DNA of 64,000 nucleotides from contig JAPLCC010000051.1 in NCBI GenBank assembly GCA_026392415.1, positions 1 through 64,000 of the forward strand. Direction: 5' to 3'. Positions 42,663-52,232 of this stretch are shown piece after piece; position 1 is the first letter of the stretch; each line of letters starts with the position of its first letter. The notes beneath the pieces were generated by a model. The model saw only the letters and a list, made by a program, of their open reading frames with translations, had not been told where the DNA came from and made no database searches. The stretch comes from Propionibacteriales bacterium (GTDB lineage Bacteria > Actinomycetota > Actinomycetes > Propionibacteriales > Nocardioidaceae). The position numbers were made by a program, and so were the translations under genes.

Positions 42663-43366
42663 CCCAGCCGCCGTACGGGCCGCCTCCGTCGGAGCCGCCG
42701 AACTGGACGCCGCAGGCACACCCGCCGCCGCCGTACCCGCCGCCGCTGGCGCCGTACGGTTCGCCGTCGCGCAAGCGGCGGGTGCTGCCGGTCGTGCTCG
42801 CCGTCGCGGTCGCGGTCCTGCTCATCGCGATCGCGGTGCTGGTGCCGGTGCTGCTGACGCGGGGCGACGAGGACGGGCCGGCGGCCGAGGGCACCAGTGA
42901 TCTCAGCGCCGTCCAGGAGTTCGAGGACCTGACGACCCGGCACCTGGCGCCGGGGGAGACGAAGGACTACCCGCAGTCGCCGTCGGTCGGCGGCGACCAC
43001 GCGCCGGTCTGGCTCGAGTGCGGCGTGTACGACGAGCCGGTGCCCGAGGTCAACGTCGTGCACGACCTCGAGCACGGCACGACGTGGATCACCTATCGCG
43101 CGGACCTCGTCGACGATGACGGTGTGGACGACCTGGCGAAGCAGTTGCCCCCGGACGGGATCATGTCGCCGTACCCCGACCAGGAAGCACCGGTGGTGAT
43201 CACCGTCTGGGGTCGCCAGCTCGAGCTGGTCGGACCGGACGACCCGCGGATCGGCCTCTTCATCACGAAGTACTCCGCTGGCGACACTGCACCCGAACCG
43301 TTCGCGTCCTGCAACGGGGGAGTCGACCCCGACGAGCTCGCTGGCAGCGGAGGCACGGCGGCCTGA
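42659..43366 (+). CDS. DUF3105 membrane-anchored protein
   Basis: 235 residues. The Pro-rich cytoplasmic N-terminus (residues 1-38, e.g. PPPSEPPNWTPQAHPPPPYP) is followed by a basic patch SRKRR, one membrane helix (VLPVVLAVAVAVLLIAIAVL) and an extracellular DUF3105 domain with SPSVGGDHAPVWLECGVYD and VNVVHDLEHGTTWITY, ending in ASCNGG. Function unknown. GTGA coupling with the upstream gene. Confidence 0.88.
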   Translation: MTQPPYGPPPSEPPNWTPQAHPPPPYPPPLAPYGSPSRKRRVLPVVLAVAVAVLLIAIAVLVPVLLTRGDEDGPAAEGTSDLSAVQEFEDLTTRHLAPGETKDYPQSPSVGGDHAPVWLECGVYDEPVPEVNVVHDLEHGTTWITYRADLVDDDGVDDLAKQLPPDGIMSPYPDQEAPVVITVWGRQLELVGPDDPRIGLFITKYSAGDTAPEPFASCNGGVDPDELAGSGGTAA

Positions 43367-43390
43367 TGGCTTGCCGATAGGTTGGCCACC

Positions 43391-43819
43391 GTGCATCAGT
43401 TCGCATCGATCATCCTGGTCGACCTCCGCGGATGGATCCTGCTCCAGGAACGCGATGAGAACCCGGTGATCGATCCCGAGCGCTGGGGTTTCGTCGGCGG
43501 GCACGTCGACGAGGGGGAGCACCCCGACAAGGCGGCCTACCGCGAGCTCGAGGAGGAGACCGGCCTGCGCATGGTCGAGCCCGAGCTGTTCCTGTGGCGC
43601 GAGACCACGGTGTTCCACGAGGGCTACGGCACCGAGGACACGGTGCGGTTCTACGTCGCCCTGACGCATGCGACGGATGCGGACATCACTGTCGGTGAAG
43701 GCCGGCAGATCGTGTTCGTCGATCCGTCCCGGATCCCGGACCTGCCTCTGGGGGCGGGTGCCGCGCAGGTGCTGCCCGACTTCCTCAACTCGAACTTCTA
43801 CCAGGAGCTGCTCCCATGA
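43391..43819 (+). CDS. NUDIX hydrolase
   Basis: 142 residues from GTG 43391. The Nudix box GGHVDEGEHPDKAAYRELEE continuing ETGL fits Gx5Ex7REuxEExGu. The N-terminal QFASIILVDLRGWILLQERD is typical of MutT-like proteins that hydrolyse a nucleoside diphosphate linked to a side group. The substrate is unknown. TTG 43382 is a possible earlier start. Its stop overlaps the next gene by 4 bases (ATGA). Confidence 0.9.
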   Translation: MHQFASIILVDLRGWILLQERDENPVIDPERWGFVGGHVDEGEHPDKAAYRELEEETGLRMVEPELFLWRETTVFHEGYGTEDTVRFYVALTHATDADITVGEGRQIVFVDPSRIPDLPLGAGAAQVLPDFLNSNFYQELLP

Positions 43820-44784
43820 CCGGTCCCGCCTTCACCGTCATCCCTGTGCCCGGCCCCGGTGCGGAGGACGTCGTGGTCGCCACGTCGGGCCCCGACGCCG
43901 GCAGTGTCTTCACGGGCACCGAGGACGGTGCGATCTTCCGGATCTCTCCGGACGGATCGCAGATCGATCGTGTGGCCGACACGGGCGGGAGGCCCCTGGG
44001 GATCGAGGTCGCACCCGACGGCAGGCTCCTGGTCTGCGACGCAAACCGTGGCCTGCTCTGGGTCGACCCTGCAACCGGCGTCGTCGAGGAGATCACCGCC
44101 GACGTCGACGGCGTCGCGATGAAGTTCTGCAACAACGCCGCGATCGCCACCGACGGCACCCTGTGGTGGTCCGATTCCTCGACGCAGTTCGGCATCAAGC
44201 AGTGGAAGCACGACTTCGTGCGCAACACCCGCACCGGTCGGCTGTTGCGGCGCGACCCCGACGGCACGGTCACCACCGTCCTCACCGGCCTCGCGTTCGC
44301 CAATGGTGTAGCGCTCTCGTCGGCCGAGGACTTCGTCTGCGTGGCCGAGACCGGCGCCCGGACCGTCGTGCGCCACTGGCTCACCGGTCCCGACAAGGGG
44401 ACGCGCGACCTGCTGTGCTCCGACCTGCCGGGCTACCCCGACAACATCGCCCGCGGCTCCGACGGGTTGATCTGGATCACCATCGCCAGCCCGGTCGACG
44501 CGCTCGTCGAGCGGATCCAGCGCGGTCCGCTGTTCCTACGCAAGCTGGTCACCCTGCTGCCCGAAGCCGTGCAGCCGAAGCCGAAGCAGACCGTCCGTGT
44601 CGTGGCGTACGACGACCGCGGCCGACTCGTGCACGACGTGGACGTCCGCCCAGGCGACCACGGGGCGTCGTACCACATGGTGACGGGGGTGCGGGAGCAC
44701 GACGGAATGCTCTGGATGGGCAGCCTGCACGAGCCGGCGGTGGCATGTCTCGACCTTTCCGCGATCGCAACCACGACGGCCTAG
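43816..44784 (+). CDS. SMP-30/strictosidine synthase-like beta-propeller protein
   Basis: 322 residues. Repeated blades: VFTGTEDGAIFRISPDG, GRPLGIEVAPDGRLLVCDAN, GLAFANGVALSSAEDFVCVA, TGPDKGTRDLLCSDLPGYPD and NIARGSDGLIWITIASP. The combination of FANGVALS and PGYPDNI is typical of strictosidine synthase-like/APMAP propellers. Likely an esterase or lactonase; substrate unknown. No signal peptide is seen. ATGA coupling with the NUDIX gene; 9 bases upstream of dxs. Confidence 0.87.
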   Translation: MTGPAFTVIPVPGPGAEDVVVATSGPDAGSVFTGTEDGAIFRISPDGSQIDRVADTGGRPLGIEVAPDGRLLVCDANRGLLWVDPATGVVEEITADVDGVAMKFCNNAAIATDGTLWWSDSSTQFGIKQWKHDFVRNTRTGRLLRRDPDGTVTTVLTGLAFANGVALSSAEDFVCVAETGARTVVRHWLTGPDKGTRDLLCSDLPGYPDNIARGSDGLIWITIASPVDALVERIQRGPLFLRKLVTLLPEAVQPKPKQTVRVVAYDDRGRLVHDVDVRPGDHGASYHMVTGVREHDGMLWMGSLHEPAVACLDLSAIATTTA

Positions 44785-44793
44785 ACTTCAGCC

Positions 44794-46704
44794 ATGCCCG
44801 TCCTCGAAACGATCTCCGGTCCTCGCGACCTGCGGACCCTCACCGAGGACGAGCTGACCCAGTTGGCTGCCGAGATCCGCGACGTCCTGATCCGGACCGT
44901 CGCGACCAACACCGGGCACCTCGGCCCCAACCTCGGCGTCGTCGAGCTGACCCTCGCGATCCACCGGGTGTTCGACTCGCCGCGCGACAAGGTCGTCTTC
45001 GACACCGGCCACCAGTCCTACGTGCACAAGCTCGTGACCGGCCGGGCAGCGACCTTCGACACGCTGCGTCGCGAAGGTGGCCTCAGTGGCTATCCGAGCA
45101 AGGACGAGTCCGAGCACGACCTGGTCGAGAACTCCCACGCATCGACGGCTCTCAGCTACGCCGACGGCCTGGCCAAGGCCTACGCCATCCGTGGCGAGGA
45201 CCGCCACGTCGTCGCCGTCATCGGCGACGGCGCGCTGACCGGCGGGATGGCCTGGGAGGCCCTCAACAACATCGCGATCCAGCACCGCAGCAAGCTCGTG
45301 ATCGTCGTCAACGACAACGGTCGGTCCTACACGCCGACCATCGGCGGCCTGGCCACTGCGCTCACCAGCCTGCGCACGAACCCGCGTTACGAGCAGGTCC
45401 TCGACGTCGCCAAGCGCCGACTCACCGCTGTGCCCGGCGTCGGCCCGGCGGCGTACGACGCGCTGCACGCCGTGAAGAAGGGCCTCAAGGACGCGCTGGC
45501 TCCGCAGGGCCTGTTCGAGGACCTCGGCCTGAAGTACGTCGGCCCGGTCGACGGCCACGACCGCGGAGCCATGGAGCAGGCACTCAGCCAGGCCAAGCGC
45601 TTCGGCGGCCCGGTCATCGTGCACGCCATCACGCGCAAGGGGTTCGGTTACGACCCGGCGGAGCGGCACGAGGCCGACCAGTTCCACGCGCCCGGCCCGT
45701 TCGACGTCCAGACGGGCATCGAGAAGCCCAAGGGCCGGATCTGGACCGATCACTTCGCCGACCACATCGTCGGCATCGGCGAACGCCGCCCCGACATCGT
45801 CGCGATCACTGCTGCGATGACGCACCCGGTCGGCCTCGACCAGTTCCAGTCCCGCTTCCCGGACCGGTTCTTCGACGTCGGCATCGCCGAGCAGCACGCC
45901 GCGACCTCGGCTGCCGGGCTCGCCATGGGTGGCCTGCACCCGGTGTTCGCGGTCTATGCCACGTTCCTCAACCGCGCCTTCGACCAGGTGCTGATGGACG
46001 TCGCCCTGCACAAGTGCGGCGTCACCTTCGTGCTCGACCGCTCGGGTGTGACCGGTGACGACGGCGCCAGCCACAACGGCATGTGGGACATGTCGATCCT
46101 GCAGGTGGTGCCCGGGTTGCGCCTGGCTGCGCCCCGCGACGTCACCCGGATGCGCGAACTGCTCGACGAGGCCGTCGAGGTCGCCGACGCGCCGACCGTC
46201 GTCCGGTTCCCGAAGGGCCCGCCGCCCGACGACATCCCGGCCGTCGGCAAGGCCGGTGGCTGCGACGTCCTTGCTCGTGAGGGTGCCCGCGACGTCCTGA
46301 TCGTCTCCGTCGGCTCCATGGCCACCATCGCCGTCGATGTCGCTGCCCGCCTCGTGGCGCAGGGCATCGGGGTCACGGTCGTCGACCCGCGGTGGGTCAA
46401 GCCCGTCGACCCCGCGCTGATCGACCTCGCCCGCACCCACCGCCGGGTCGTCACGATCGAGGACAACGGCCGGATCGGCGGCGTCGGGTCGGTGTTGCTG
46501 CAGACGCTCACCGACGCGGGCGTCCGGACTCCGGTGCGCCTGCACGGCATCCCCCAGGAGTTCCTGGGCCACGCGAAGCGTGCGGCGATCCTCGAGCGGG
46601 TCGGCCTGACGGCCTCGACCATCGCGCTCGACGTGCTCCACGACATCACTGCCGAGCCGGTGGTGGAGGGTCGGACGCTGCTCGATGTGGACGGGAAGCG
46701 CTGA
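44794..46704 (+). CDS. dxs: 1-deoxy-D-xylulose-5-phosphate synthase
   Basis: 636 residues. Thiamine-diphosphate sites include [16 protein letters not shown] and [33 protein letters not shown] and [19 protein letters not shown] are typical DXS segments. It condenses pyruvate and glyceraldehyde-3-phosphate, the first step of the MEP isoprenoid pathway. ATG 44794. The next gene starts inside its last 20 bases. Confidence 0.96.
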   Translation: MPVLETISGPRDLRTLTEDELTQLAAEIRDVLIRTVATNTGHLGPNLGVVELTLAIHRVFDSPRDKVVFDTGHQSYVHKLVTGRAATFDTLRREGGLSGYPSKDESEHDLVENSHASTALSYADGLAKAYAIRGEDRHVVAVIGDGALTGGMAWEALNNIAIQHRSKLVIVVNDNGRSYTPTIGGLATALTSLRTNPRYEQVLDVAKRRLTAVPGVGPAAYDALHAVKKGLKDALAPQGLFEDLGLKYVGPVDGHDRGAMEQALSQAKRFGGPVIVHAITRKGFGYDPAERHEADQFHAPGPFDVQTGIEKPKGRIWTDHFADHIVGIGERRPDIVAITAAMTHPVGLDQFQSRFPDRFFDVGIAEQHAATSAAGLAMGGLHPVFAVYATFLNRAFDQVLMDVALHKCGVTFVLDRSGVTGDDGASHNGMWDMSILQVVPGLRLAAPRDVTRMRELLDEAVEVADAPTVVRFPKGPPPDDIPAVGKAGGCDVLAREGARDVLIVSVGSMATIAVDVAARLVAQGIGVTVVDPRWVKPVDPALIDLARTHRRVVTIEDNGRIGGVGSVLLQTLTDAGVRTPVRLHGIPQEFLGHAKRAAILERVGLTASTIALDVLHDITAEPVVEGRTLLDVDGKR

Positions 46705-47992
46705 ACCCGACCGCGGTCCCACGCGCCGGACAGGTCCGGTACGCGGTGCCCTGCGGTCGCTGCTCTTCCTGACGGTCGTCGGCCTGCTCTCCCTCACCGC
46801 CTGCTCGGACGACCTGCCTCCGCCGACGTACTCCGGCGACGAGTTCGCTGACGTGGGCCAGCTGATGCAGCGCACGGTCAACGCCCGCGCCGCCGCGCTG
46901 CGCGAGCGCGACATCGCCCGGTTCCGCCGCACGCTCGTCGGCTCGGACGCGGGACTGGTCAGCGACCAGCAGGTCTACTACGACAACCTCGAGCAGTTGC
47001 CGATCCAGGCGCTGCGCTATCGCGTGCTCCCGAAGACCATCACCCTGGTCGAGGGCACGGACGACTACTGGGCCGAGGTCGTGGTGGCCCTCCAGCTCCA
47101 GGGCTACGACGACGCTCCGGTGCGCACGCGTGACCGGTTCCTGTTCACGCCGTCGGCCAGTGGCACGCGGATGCTGATCGCCTCGACCACCGACTACGAG
47201 TGGGAGGCCGACCACCCGGGCAACGCCCAACCGTGGGACCTCGGTGCCGTGAAGGTCTACGAGCGCCCGGGTGTGCTCGGCGTCTTCGACTACTACACCC
47301 AAGAGTCGTCGAGCAGTGTCGTCGACGCCGTGAGCAGCGGTCGTTCCGACGTGCGGGCCGTGATCGGCAACCAGGAGCCCACGACCGACGGCGTCATCGT
47401 CTACTCGCTCCAGGACCCCCCCTTCCTGCGGGGACTGGCTGACCAGACGGTGGGTGATCCGGATCGCGCCGACGGGCTGACCATCGCGGTGCCCATCGAT
47501 GCCCGGACGCCGGCGAAGGGCGCTGCGTCGTACCGGATCTTCCTGAATCCGCGCGTGCTCCTCGAGCAGCCGGCTGTCATCGGTCGCCTCGTCCGGCACG
47601 AGCTCACCCACGCGATGCTCCGCTCCCGTGGACGTGGCGCTCCGTTGTGGATCAACGAGGGTCTCGCCGAGTACGTCTCCGTGCGCCCGATGCCACCTGC
47701 GAAGCGTCGGCTCCCTGCCCGCGCCCTGACCGTCGGCGCGACCGCGACCGACCTCCCGGGCGAGGACGAGTTCGCCGGCAGCGACGCCGAGGCGTGGTAC
47801 GCCGTGTCGTGGTGGGTCTGCGAATACGTCGCCAGCGCCTACGGCGAGGACGTCCTCCTGTTGTTGCGCGACCGCCTGGAGAACGGCGCGGATCAGGCCG
47901 AGGCGCTGCAGGCTGTGTTGGGTATCACGTCCAGCCAGCTCGCCCAGCGTGGTGTGGCGTTGATGACGACCACCTACGCGGACGGATCGTGA
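46685..47992 (+). CDS. Lipoprotein with HExxH metallopeptidase-like motif
   Basis: 435 residues from ATG 46685. Basic N-terminus, hydrophobic [15 protein letters not shown] and lipobox LTAC (Cys40) mark a lipoprotein. The C-terminal part has [12 protein letters not shown] (HExxH, His305-His309) and [12 protein letters not shown], the Glu-containing partner of gluzincin peptidases. The middle ([20 protein letters not shown]) is NTF2-like in appearance. Peptidase activity is predicted only from motifs. It overlaps dxs by 20 bases in another frame. Confidence 0.78.
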   Translation: MWTGSAEPDRGPTRRTGPVRGALRSLLFLTVVGLLSLTACSDDLPPPTYSGDEFADVGQLMQRTVNARAAALRERDIARFRRTLVGSDAGLVSDQQVYYDNLEQLPIQALRYRVLPKTITLVEGTDDYWAEVVVALQLQGYDDAPVRTRDRFLFTPSASGTRMLIASTTDYEWEADHPGNAQPWDLGAVKVYERPGVLGVFDYYTQESSSSVVDAVSSGRSDVRAVIGNQEPTTDGVIVYSLQDPPFLRGLADQTVGDPDRADGLTIAVPIDARTPAKGAASYRIFLNPRVLLEQPAVIGRLVRHELTHAMLRSRGRGAPLWINEGLAEYVSVRPMPPAKRRLPARALTVGATATDLPGEDEFAGSDAEAWYAVSWWVCEYVASAYGEDVLLLLRDRLENGADQAEALQAVLGITSSQLAQRGVALMTTTYADGS

Positions 47993-48015
47993 TTCCTCGC
48001 CACTAGGCTGGGGTC

Positions 48016-48993
48016 GTGACTTCTCCAGCGCAGCCCACCGGCCCGACACCGCGCGTCGTGCACATCGTGGACGAGGTGCCGGAGCTCGAAGGCGTCAGCG
48101 ACCTCCCGCTGCTCGTGGCCCTCGAAGGATTCCTCGACGCCGGCAGCGCCGGAGCGCTTGCCTGCCGCCACCTGATCCGGACCGGTGCCCACGCTCCGGA
48201 CGGTGGGGGAGTCGTGGTGGCGACGTTCGACGTCGACCAGTTGCACGACTATCGCGCACGCCGACCCCCGATGACCTTTGCGCGCGATCACTACGAGGGC
48301 TACGAAGCGCCGCGCCTGGTGGTGCGACTGCTGCACGACACCGGCGGGTCGCCGTACCTGCTGCTGCACGGGTCGGAGCCCGACATCCGGTGGGAGGCCT
48401 TCTGCCGCGCGGTGCTCGAGGTGGTGGAGCGCTTCGAGGTCGCGCTCGTCGTGTCCATCGGTTCGGTGCCGATGGCCGTGCCGCACACACGGCCGATCGC
48501 GATCACCCACCACGCCAACAACCCCGAGCTGCTCACGGGCACCAGCCCCTGGCGCGGCGAGCTCCGCGTCCCCAGCAGCGCTCAGGCCCTGCTGGAGGTA
48601 CGCCTCGGCGACTGGGGTCATGACGGGCAGGGCTTCGTTGCGCACGTGCCGCACTACCTGGCCCAGCTGGAGTACCCGCCTGCGTCGATCGCGCTCCTCG
48701 AACAGGTCGAGCTGGCTGCGCGCCTGACCATCGACCTCAGCGATCTGCGCGAGCTCGCCGAGGAGCGCGAGGAGGAGATCGGCCGCTACCTCGCCGCCAA
48801 CGAGGAGGTGGCGGAGGTCGTCGCCGCGCTCGAGCAGCAGTACGACACGTTCGCCCGCGCCGAGAACGAGGGCAGCAGCCTGCTGGCCAGCGACGAACCG
48901 CTGCCGACGGGTGAGGAGATCGGTCAGCAGTTCGAGCAGTTCCTGGCCGGACTCGAGGGTCCCGGTCCCGACGAAACAGGAGGACAGGCGTGA
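48016..48993 (+). CDS. PAC2-family protein
   Basis: 325 residues from GTG 48016. LLVALEGFLDAGSAGALACR opens the PAC2 domain; YLLLHGSEPDIRWEAFCRAV, ALVVSIGSVPMAVPHTRPI and GFVAHVPHYLAQLEYPPASI follow. The C-terminal ~70 residues are acidic and helical, possibly coiled coil (EEREEEIGRYLAANEEVAEV). PAC2 proteins are relatives of eukaryotic proteasome assembly chaperones; the bacterial role is unclear. It overlaps tesB by 4 bases. Confidence 0.9.
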   Translation: MTSPAQPTGPTPRVVHIVDEVPELEGVSDLPLLVALEGFLDAGSAGALACRHLIRTGAHAPDGGGVVVATFDVDQLHDYRARRPPMTFARDHYEGYEAPRLVVRLLHDTGGSPYLLLHGSEPDIRWEAFCRAVLEVVERFEVALVVSIGSVPMAVPHTRPIAITHHANNPELLTGTSPWRGELRVPSSAQALLEVRLGDWGHDGQGFVAHVPHYLAQLEYPPASIALLEQVELAARLTIDLSDLRELAEEREEEIGRYLAANEEVAEVVAALEQQYDTFARAENEGSSLLASDEPLPTGEEIGQQFEQFLAGLEGPGPDETGGQA

Positions 48994-49853
48994 CCGAGCG
49001 CACCATGGGCGAGGCGACCCGCAAGCTGGTCGACCTGCTCGACCTCGAGCAGCTCGACACCGACCTGTTCCGCGGCACCCAGCCCGAGACGATCCGGCAG
49101 CGCGTGTACGGCGGACAGGTGGCCGCCCAGGCGCTGATCGCGGCGTCCCGGACGGTGCCCGAGGGCTTCCAGGTGCACTCGCTGCACTCGTACTTCCTGC
49201 TGGCCGGCGACTACAACGTCCCGATCATCTACGACGTCGAGCGGATCCGGGACGGCAAGTCCTTCGCCACCCGCCGCGTCCTCGCGCGCCAGCACGGCCG
49301 GCCGATCTACTACCAGTCGCTCAGTTTCCAAAAGCTCGAGGAGGGCCTCGAGCACCAGGACGTGATGCCCGAGGTGAAGGGTCCCGACGAGGGGCTGAAC
49401 CTCATGGACCTGATGAAGGAACGCGGCAACGACGACGGTCTCAGCACCGAGTGGGCGGCCCTCGACGTCCGCTGGCTCGGCAACTCGGCGTACGGCCTGG
49501 ACCCCGACCCCCTGCACCCGTCACGGACCCAGGTGTGGATCCGCGTCGACGGCCGGCTGACCGACGACCCGATGGAGCACCTGGCGACCTTCACCTACGC
49601 CAGTGACGTGTCCCTGCTGGGGGCGACCCTGGCGGCGCACCCGGAGAACGGTCCCCACAAGGTGCAGATGGCCTCCCTGGACCACACCATCTGGTTCCAC
49701 CGGCCGTTCCGCGCCGACGAGTGGTGGCTCTACGACCAGCAGTCCCCGTCGGCGAGCGGTGGACGAGGGCTCGCCCTGGGCAGGATCTTCACCCAGGACG
49801 GAACCCTCGTCGCCACCGTGGCTCAGGAGGGGCTGATCCGTCCGCACCGCTGA
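48990..49853 (+). CDS. tesB: Acyl-CoA thioesterase II
   Basis: 287 residues, a double hot-dog thioesterase. RVYGGQVAAQALIAA, VHSLHSYFLLAGDYNVPIIY and C-terminal MASLDHTIWFHRPFRADEWW then YDQQSPSASGGRGLA are typical TesB segments, with the Asp and Gln/Ser residues of the active site. It hydrolyses acyl-CoA to free acid and CoA. GTGA coupling with PAC2. The stop lies in the loop of a hairpin that may terminate both convergent transcripts. Confidence 0.93.
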   Translation: MTERTMGEATRKLVDLLDLEQLDTDLFRGTQPETIRQRVYGGQVAAQALIAASRTVPEGFQVHSLHSYFLLAGDYNVPIIYDVERIRDGKSFATRRVLARQHGRPIYYQSLSFQKLEEGLEHQDVMPEVKGPDEGLNLMDLMKERGNDDGLSTEWAALDVRWLGNSAYGLDPDPLHPSRTQVWIRVDGRLTDDPMEHLATFTYASDVSLLGATLAAHPENGPHKVQMASLDHTIWFHRPFRADEWWLYDQQSPSASGGRGLALGRIFTQDGTLVATVAQEGLIRPHR

Positions 49854-49867
49854 CGCAGCGCGGACGG
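49838..49867. terminator. Hairpin between convergent tesB and htdX-like genes
   Basis: CCGTCCG...CGGACGG (7 bp) encloses CGCTG-acg-CAGCG (5 bp). The tesB stop codon is in the loop. The structure sits between convergent genes only 18 bases apart, so it probably acts in both directions. There is no T-tract on either side. Confidence 0.5.
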
Positions 49868-49871
49868 GGCC

Positions 49872-50717
49872 TCAGAGTGCCGTCGTACGACCGAGCAGGT
49901 GCGGAGCACCCGTCTTCGGGTTCACCAGCGTGAAGTCGTAGCCGGTTCCGTTCCGGTCGGCGCCGAACTGCGCCTTGCCGGGCAGGAAGATCGGCTTCTT
50001 GAACGCCACCTCGACGGTGACGGCGTCAGGCAACCGGTTCTCCAGTGCTGCGATGCAGCGGGCCTTGCTCCACATGCCGTGCGCGATGTGGCGCGGGAAG
50101 CCCAGCGCCTTGGCGGTGAGCGGGTAGAGGTGGATCGGGTTGCGGTCACCGGACACGGCACCGTAGGTGCGCCCGATGTTCTCCGGGATGCTCCAGACCG
50201 GACCCTTGGCGTCGACGGCGGCCAGGGACATGCCGGGGTCGCCGTTCTCCTTGTCGCCCTTGCCGATGCGCAGGTACGTCGACACCGACTCCCACACGAC
50301 CTCGTCCCCGACGGTGCCGGTCACGTTCATGTCCCACGCGCGACCCTTGGTGCTGGCTCGCAGGTTCTCGGCGACCAGCGACAGCGACACGGTCTCGCCG
50401 ATCGCCACCGGCCGGTGCTGGGTGATGGAGTTCTCCAGGTGCACGGAACCGATGGCCGGGAAGGGGAACTTCACGTCGGTCATCAGCTGCATGTGCAGCG
50501 GGAAGGCCAGCATGTGCAGGTAGGGGACCGGTGCGACGTCGCGCTCCGGGAAGCCACACACCGCGGCGTACCGGTTCACAGCAGAACGCTCGACGAGGAC
50601 GTCGTTGCGTTCGAGGGTGAGGTCGGGCAGCGTCGTGCTGGTCTTCCTGACGCCCGGCAGCTGGTTCACGCCGGGCACGGCGGGCAGGGCCGCCTTGAGC
50701 ATCACGGGCAGCGCCAT
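49872..50717 (-). CDS. MaoC-family (R)-3-hydroxyacyl dehydratase, HtdX-like
   Basis: 281 residues, double hot-dog. The hydratase signature YGAVSGDRNPIHLYPLTAKA then GFPRHIAHGMW holds the catalytic Asp and His. The N-terminal half (LERNDVLVERSAVNRYAAVC) is the noncatalytic hot-dog. It dehydrates 3-hydroxyacyl thioesters. It lies 1 base after the FabG4-like gene and convergent with tesB. The order htdX-fabG4 divergent from fadA2 matches mycobacterial Rv0241c-Rv0243, from memory. Confidence 0.88.
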   Translation of the reverse strand: MALPVMLKAALPAVPGVNQLPGVRKTSTTLPDLTLERNDVLVERSAVNRYAAVCGFPERDVAPVPYLHMLAFPLHMQLMTDVKFPFPAIGSVHLENSITQHRPVAIGETVSLSLVAENLRASTKGRAWDMNVTGTVGDEVVWESVSTYLRIGKGDKENGDPGMSLAAVDAKGPVWSIPENIGRTYGAVSGDRNPIHLYPLTAKALGFPRHIAHGMWSKARCIAALENRLPDAVTVEVAFKKPIFLPGKAQFGADRNGTGYDFTLVNPKTGAPHLLGRTTAL

Positions 50718-50718
50718 G

Positions 50719-52065
50719 TCAGGCCCCCAGCATCATCTGGCCGCAGACCCGGACCACGTTGCCGTTGACGGCCGACGAGGCGGGGTTGGCGTACCAGGCG
50801 ATGGTCTCGGCGACGTCGACCGGGAGTCCGCCCTGCGACATCGCGTTCAGGCGCTGTCCGACCTCGCGGGTGGCGAACGGAACCGCAGCGGTCATCGCAG
50901 TGATGATGAAGCCCGGAGCGACGGCGTTGATCGTGATGCCGTCCTTCAGCTCGTCGGCGAGGCTGTCGACGAAGCCGATGACGCCGGCCTTGGAGGCGGC
51001 GTAGTTGGTCTGGCCGACGTTGCCCGCGATGCCCGCGATCGAGGCGACGCCGATGATCGAGCCGCCCTTGTTGATGATCTTCTGGTCGAGCAGCTCACGG
51101 GTGATCAGCTCGGGTGCGGTGAGGTTGACGCCGATGACCGAGGTCCAGCGGTCGCCCTTGTCGTTGGGCGCCATGTTCGCGAGCTTGCGGTCGCGGGTGA
51201 TGCCGGCGTTGTGGACGACGACGTCGACGCCGCCGTGCTTCTCCTTGAGGTGGTGCGCGATGCGCTGCGGCGCGTCCTTGGCAGTGATGTCGATGGTCAG
51301 CCAGTCGCCGTCCAGCTCGGTCATCAGGGTCTGCAGCTCGCTGGCGGCCTGGGGCACGTCGACACCGACGATGGTCGCGCCGTCGCGGTGCAGCACGCGG
51401 GCGATCGACTCACCGATACCGCGGCTCGCGCCGGTGACGAGGGCGATCTTGCCGGCCAGCGGCTTGGACCAGTCCTCGACGCTCGTGGTCGTGGCCTTGC
51501 CGTGCGCGCCGACCCGGACCACCTGGGCCGAGACGTAGGCCGACTTGGGGGAGAGGAAGAAGGCGAGGCTGCTGGTGACCGCAGCCTCCTGGCCGTCGGC
51601 GACGTAGACCAGCTGGACGGTGCTGCCGCGGCCGATCTCCTTGCCGAGGCTGCGGGTGAAGCCCTCGAGCGCGCGCTGGGCGATCCGCTCGCTGCCCTTG
51701 GTCTGCTCCGGCGGCGTACCGATGACGACGACGCGGGCACAGGACTCGATGCTGCGCAGCACGGGGGTGAAGAAGTCGCGGAGGGCGACCAGGTCCGAGG
51801 CGTCCTTGATGCCGGTCGCGTCGAAGACGAGGCCCTTGTACTTCTCGCCTTCGGCAGCCGACGTCGTGGACGCGATGCCGAGCAGGTCGAGCAGGCCGGG
51901 GAGCGACTCGGCCAGGCGACCGGTGCCGCCGACGAGGACGGTGCCCTGCACCAGCGGGTCGCCGTCGGTGTAACGGTCGAGCTCCGTCGGGTTGGGAAGG
52001 CCGAGGTTCTTCACGAGGAGCTTGCCGATCGGGGAGGTCACGAAGCCCTGGTACTTGTCGCTCAT
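50719..52065 (-). CDS. 3-oxoacyl-ACP/CoA reductase, FabG4-like (two SDR-like domains)
   Basis: 448 residues from ATG 52065. The N-terminal ~200 residues are a degenerate Rossmann domain (flavodoxin-like in FabG4). The C-terminal SDR has ALVTGASRGIGESIARVLHR, HNAGITRDRKLANM, the catalytic YAASK and APGFIITAMT. It uses NAD(P)H on 3-oxoacyl thioesters. This long form is the FabG4 type, not the housekeeping FabG. It pairs with the HtdX-like gene for a reduction-dehydration sequence. A 36-residue upstream extension is rejected as nonconserved. Confidence 0.9.
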   Translation of the reverse strand: MSDKYQGFVTSPIGKLLVKNLGLPNPTELDRYTDGDPLVQGTVLVGGTGRLAESLPGLLDLLGIASTTSAAEGEKYKGLVFDATGIKDASDLVALRDFFTPVLRSIESCARVVVIGTPPEQTKGSERIAQRALEGFTRSLGKEIGRGSTVQLVYVADGQEAAVTSSLAFFLSPKSAYVSAQVVRVGAHGKATTTSVEDWSKPLAGKIALVTGASRGIGESIARVLHRDGATIVGVDVPQAASELQTLMTELDGDWLTIDITAKDAPQRIAHHLKEKHGGVDVVVHNAGITRDRKLANMAPNDKGDRWTSVIGVNLTAPELITRELLDQKIINKGGSIIGVASIAGIAGNVGQTNYAASKAGVIGFVDSLADELKDGITINAVAPGFIITAMTAAVPFATREVGQRLNAMSQGGLPVDVAETIAWYANPASSAVNGNVVRVCGQMMLGA

Positions 52066-52142
52066 GGTGCGGCCGCCTCTGCTTTCTGCGAGGTTGGAAG
52101 TGCGGGAAGGTTGGTCCACGGGCCGAGCCCGCTCGGAGTCTA

Positions 52143-52161
52143 TGTAACTAGATGTGTAACT
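52143..52161. promoter_or_regulatory. Direct repeat TGTAACT-N5-TGTAACT in the fabG4/fadA2 divergent promoter
   Basis: Two identical TGTAACT heptamers 12 bases apart lie at the most AT-rich point of the 167-base region between the divergent fabG4-like (52065) and fadA-like (52233) genes. Spacing near one helical turn suits a regulator site. The TetR gene at 53577-54278 is the obvious but untested candidate. Confidence 0.45.
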
Positions 52162-52232
52162 CTGAGTCCACATTTCGTGATCTGCCCCTCAAATCGTTCT
52201 CTTGAGGGTTTCTGCGCGTGAGGATAGGAAAC

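Noticed and set aside
52186..52208. CCCTCAA-N9-TTGAGGG inverted repeat in the fadA2-like leader as a second SoxR box
   Set aside because: Half-sites resemble SoxR arms, but the centre is longer than the 4 bases of a true box and no matching -35/-10 geometry is seen. More likely a leader hairpin or chance.
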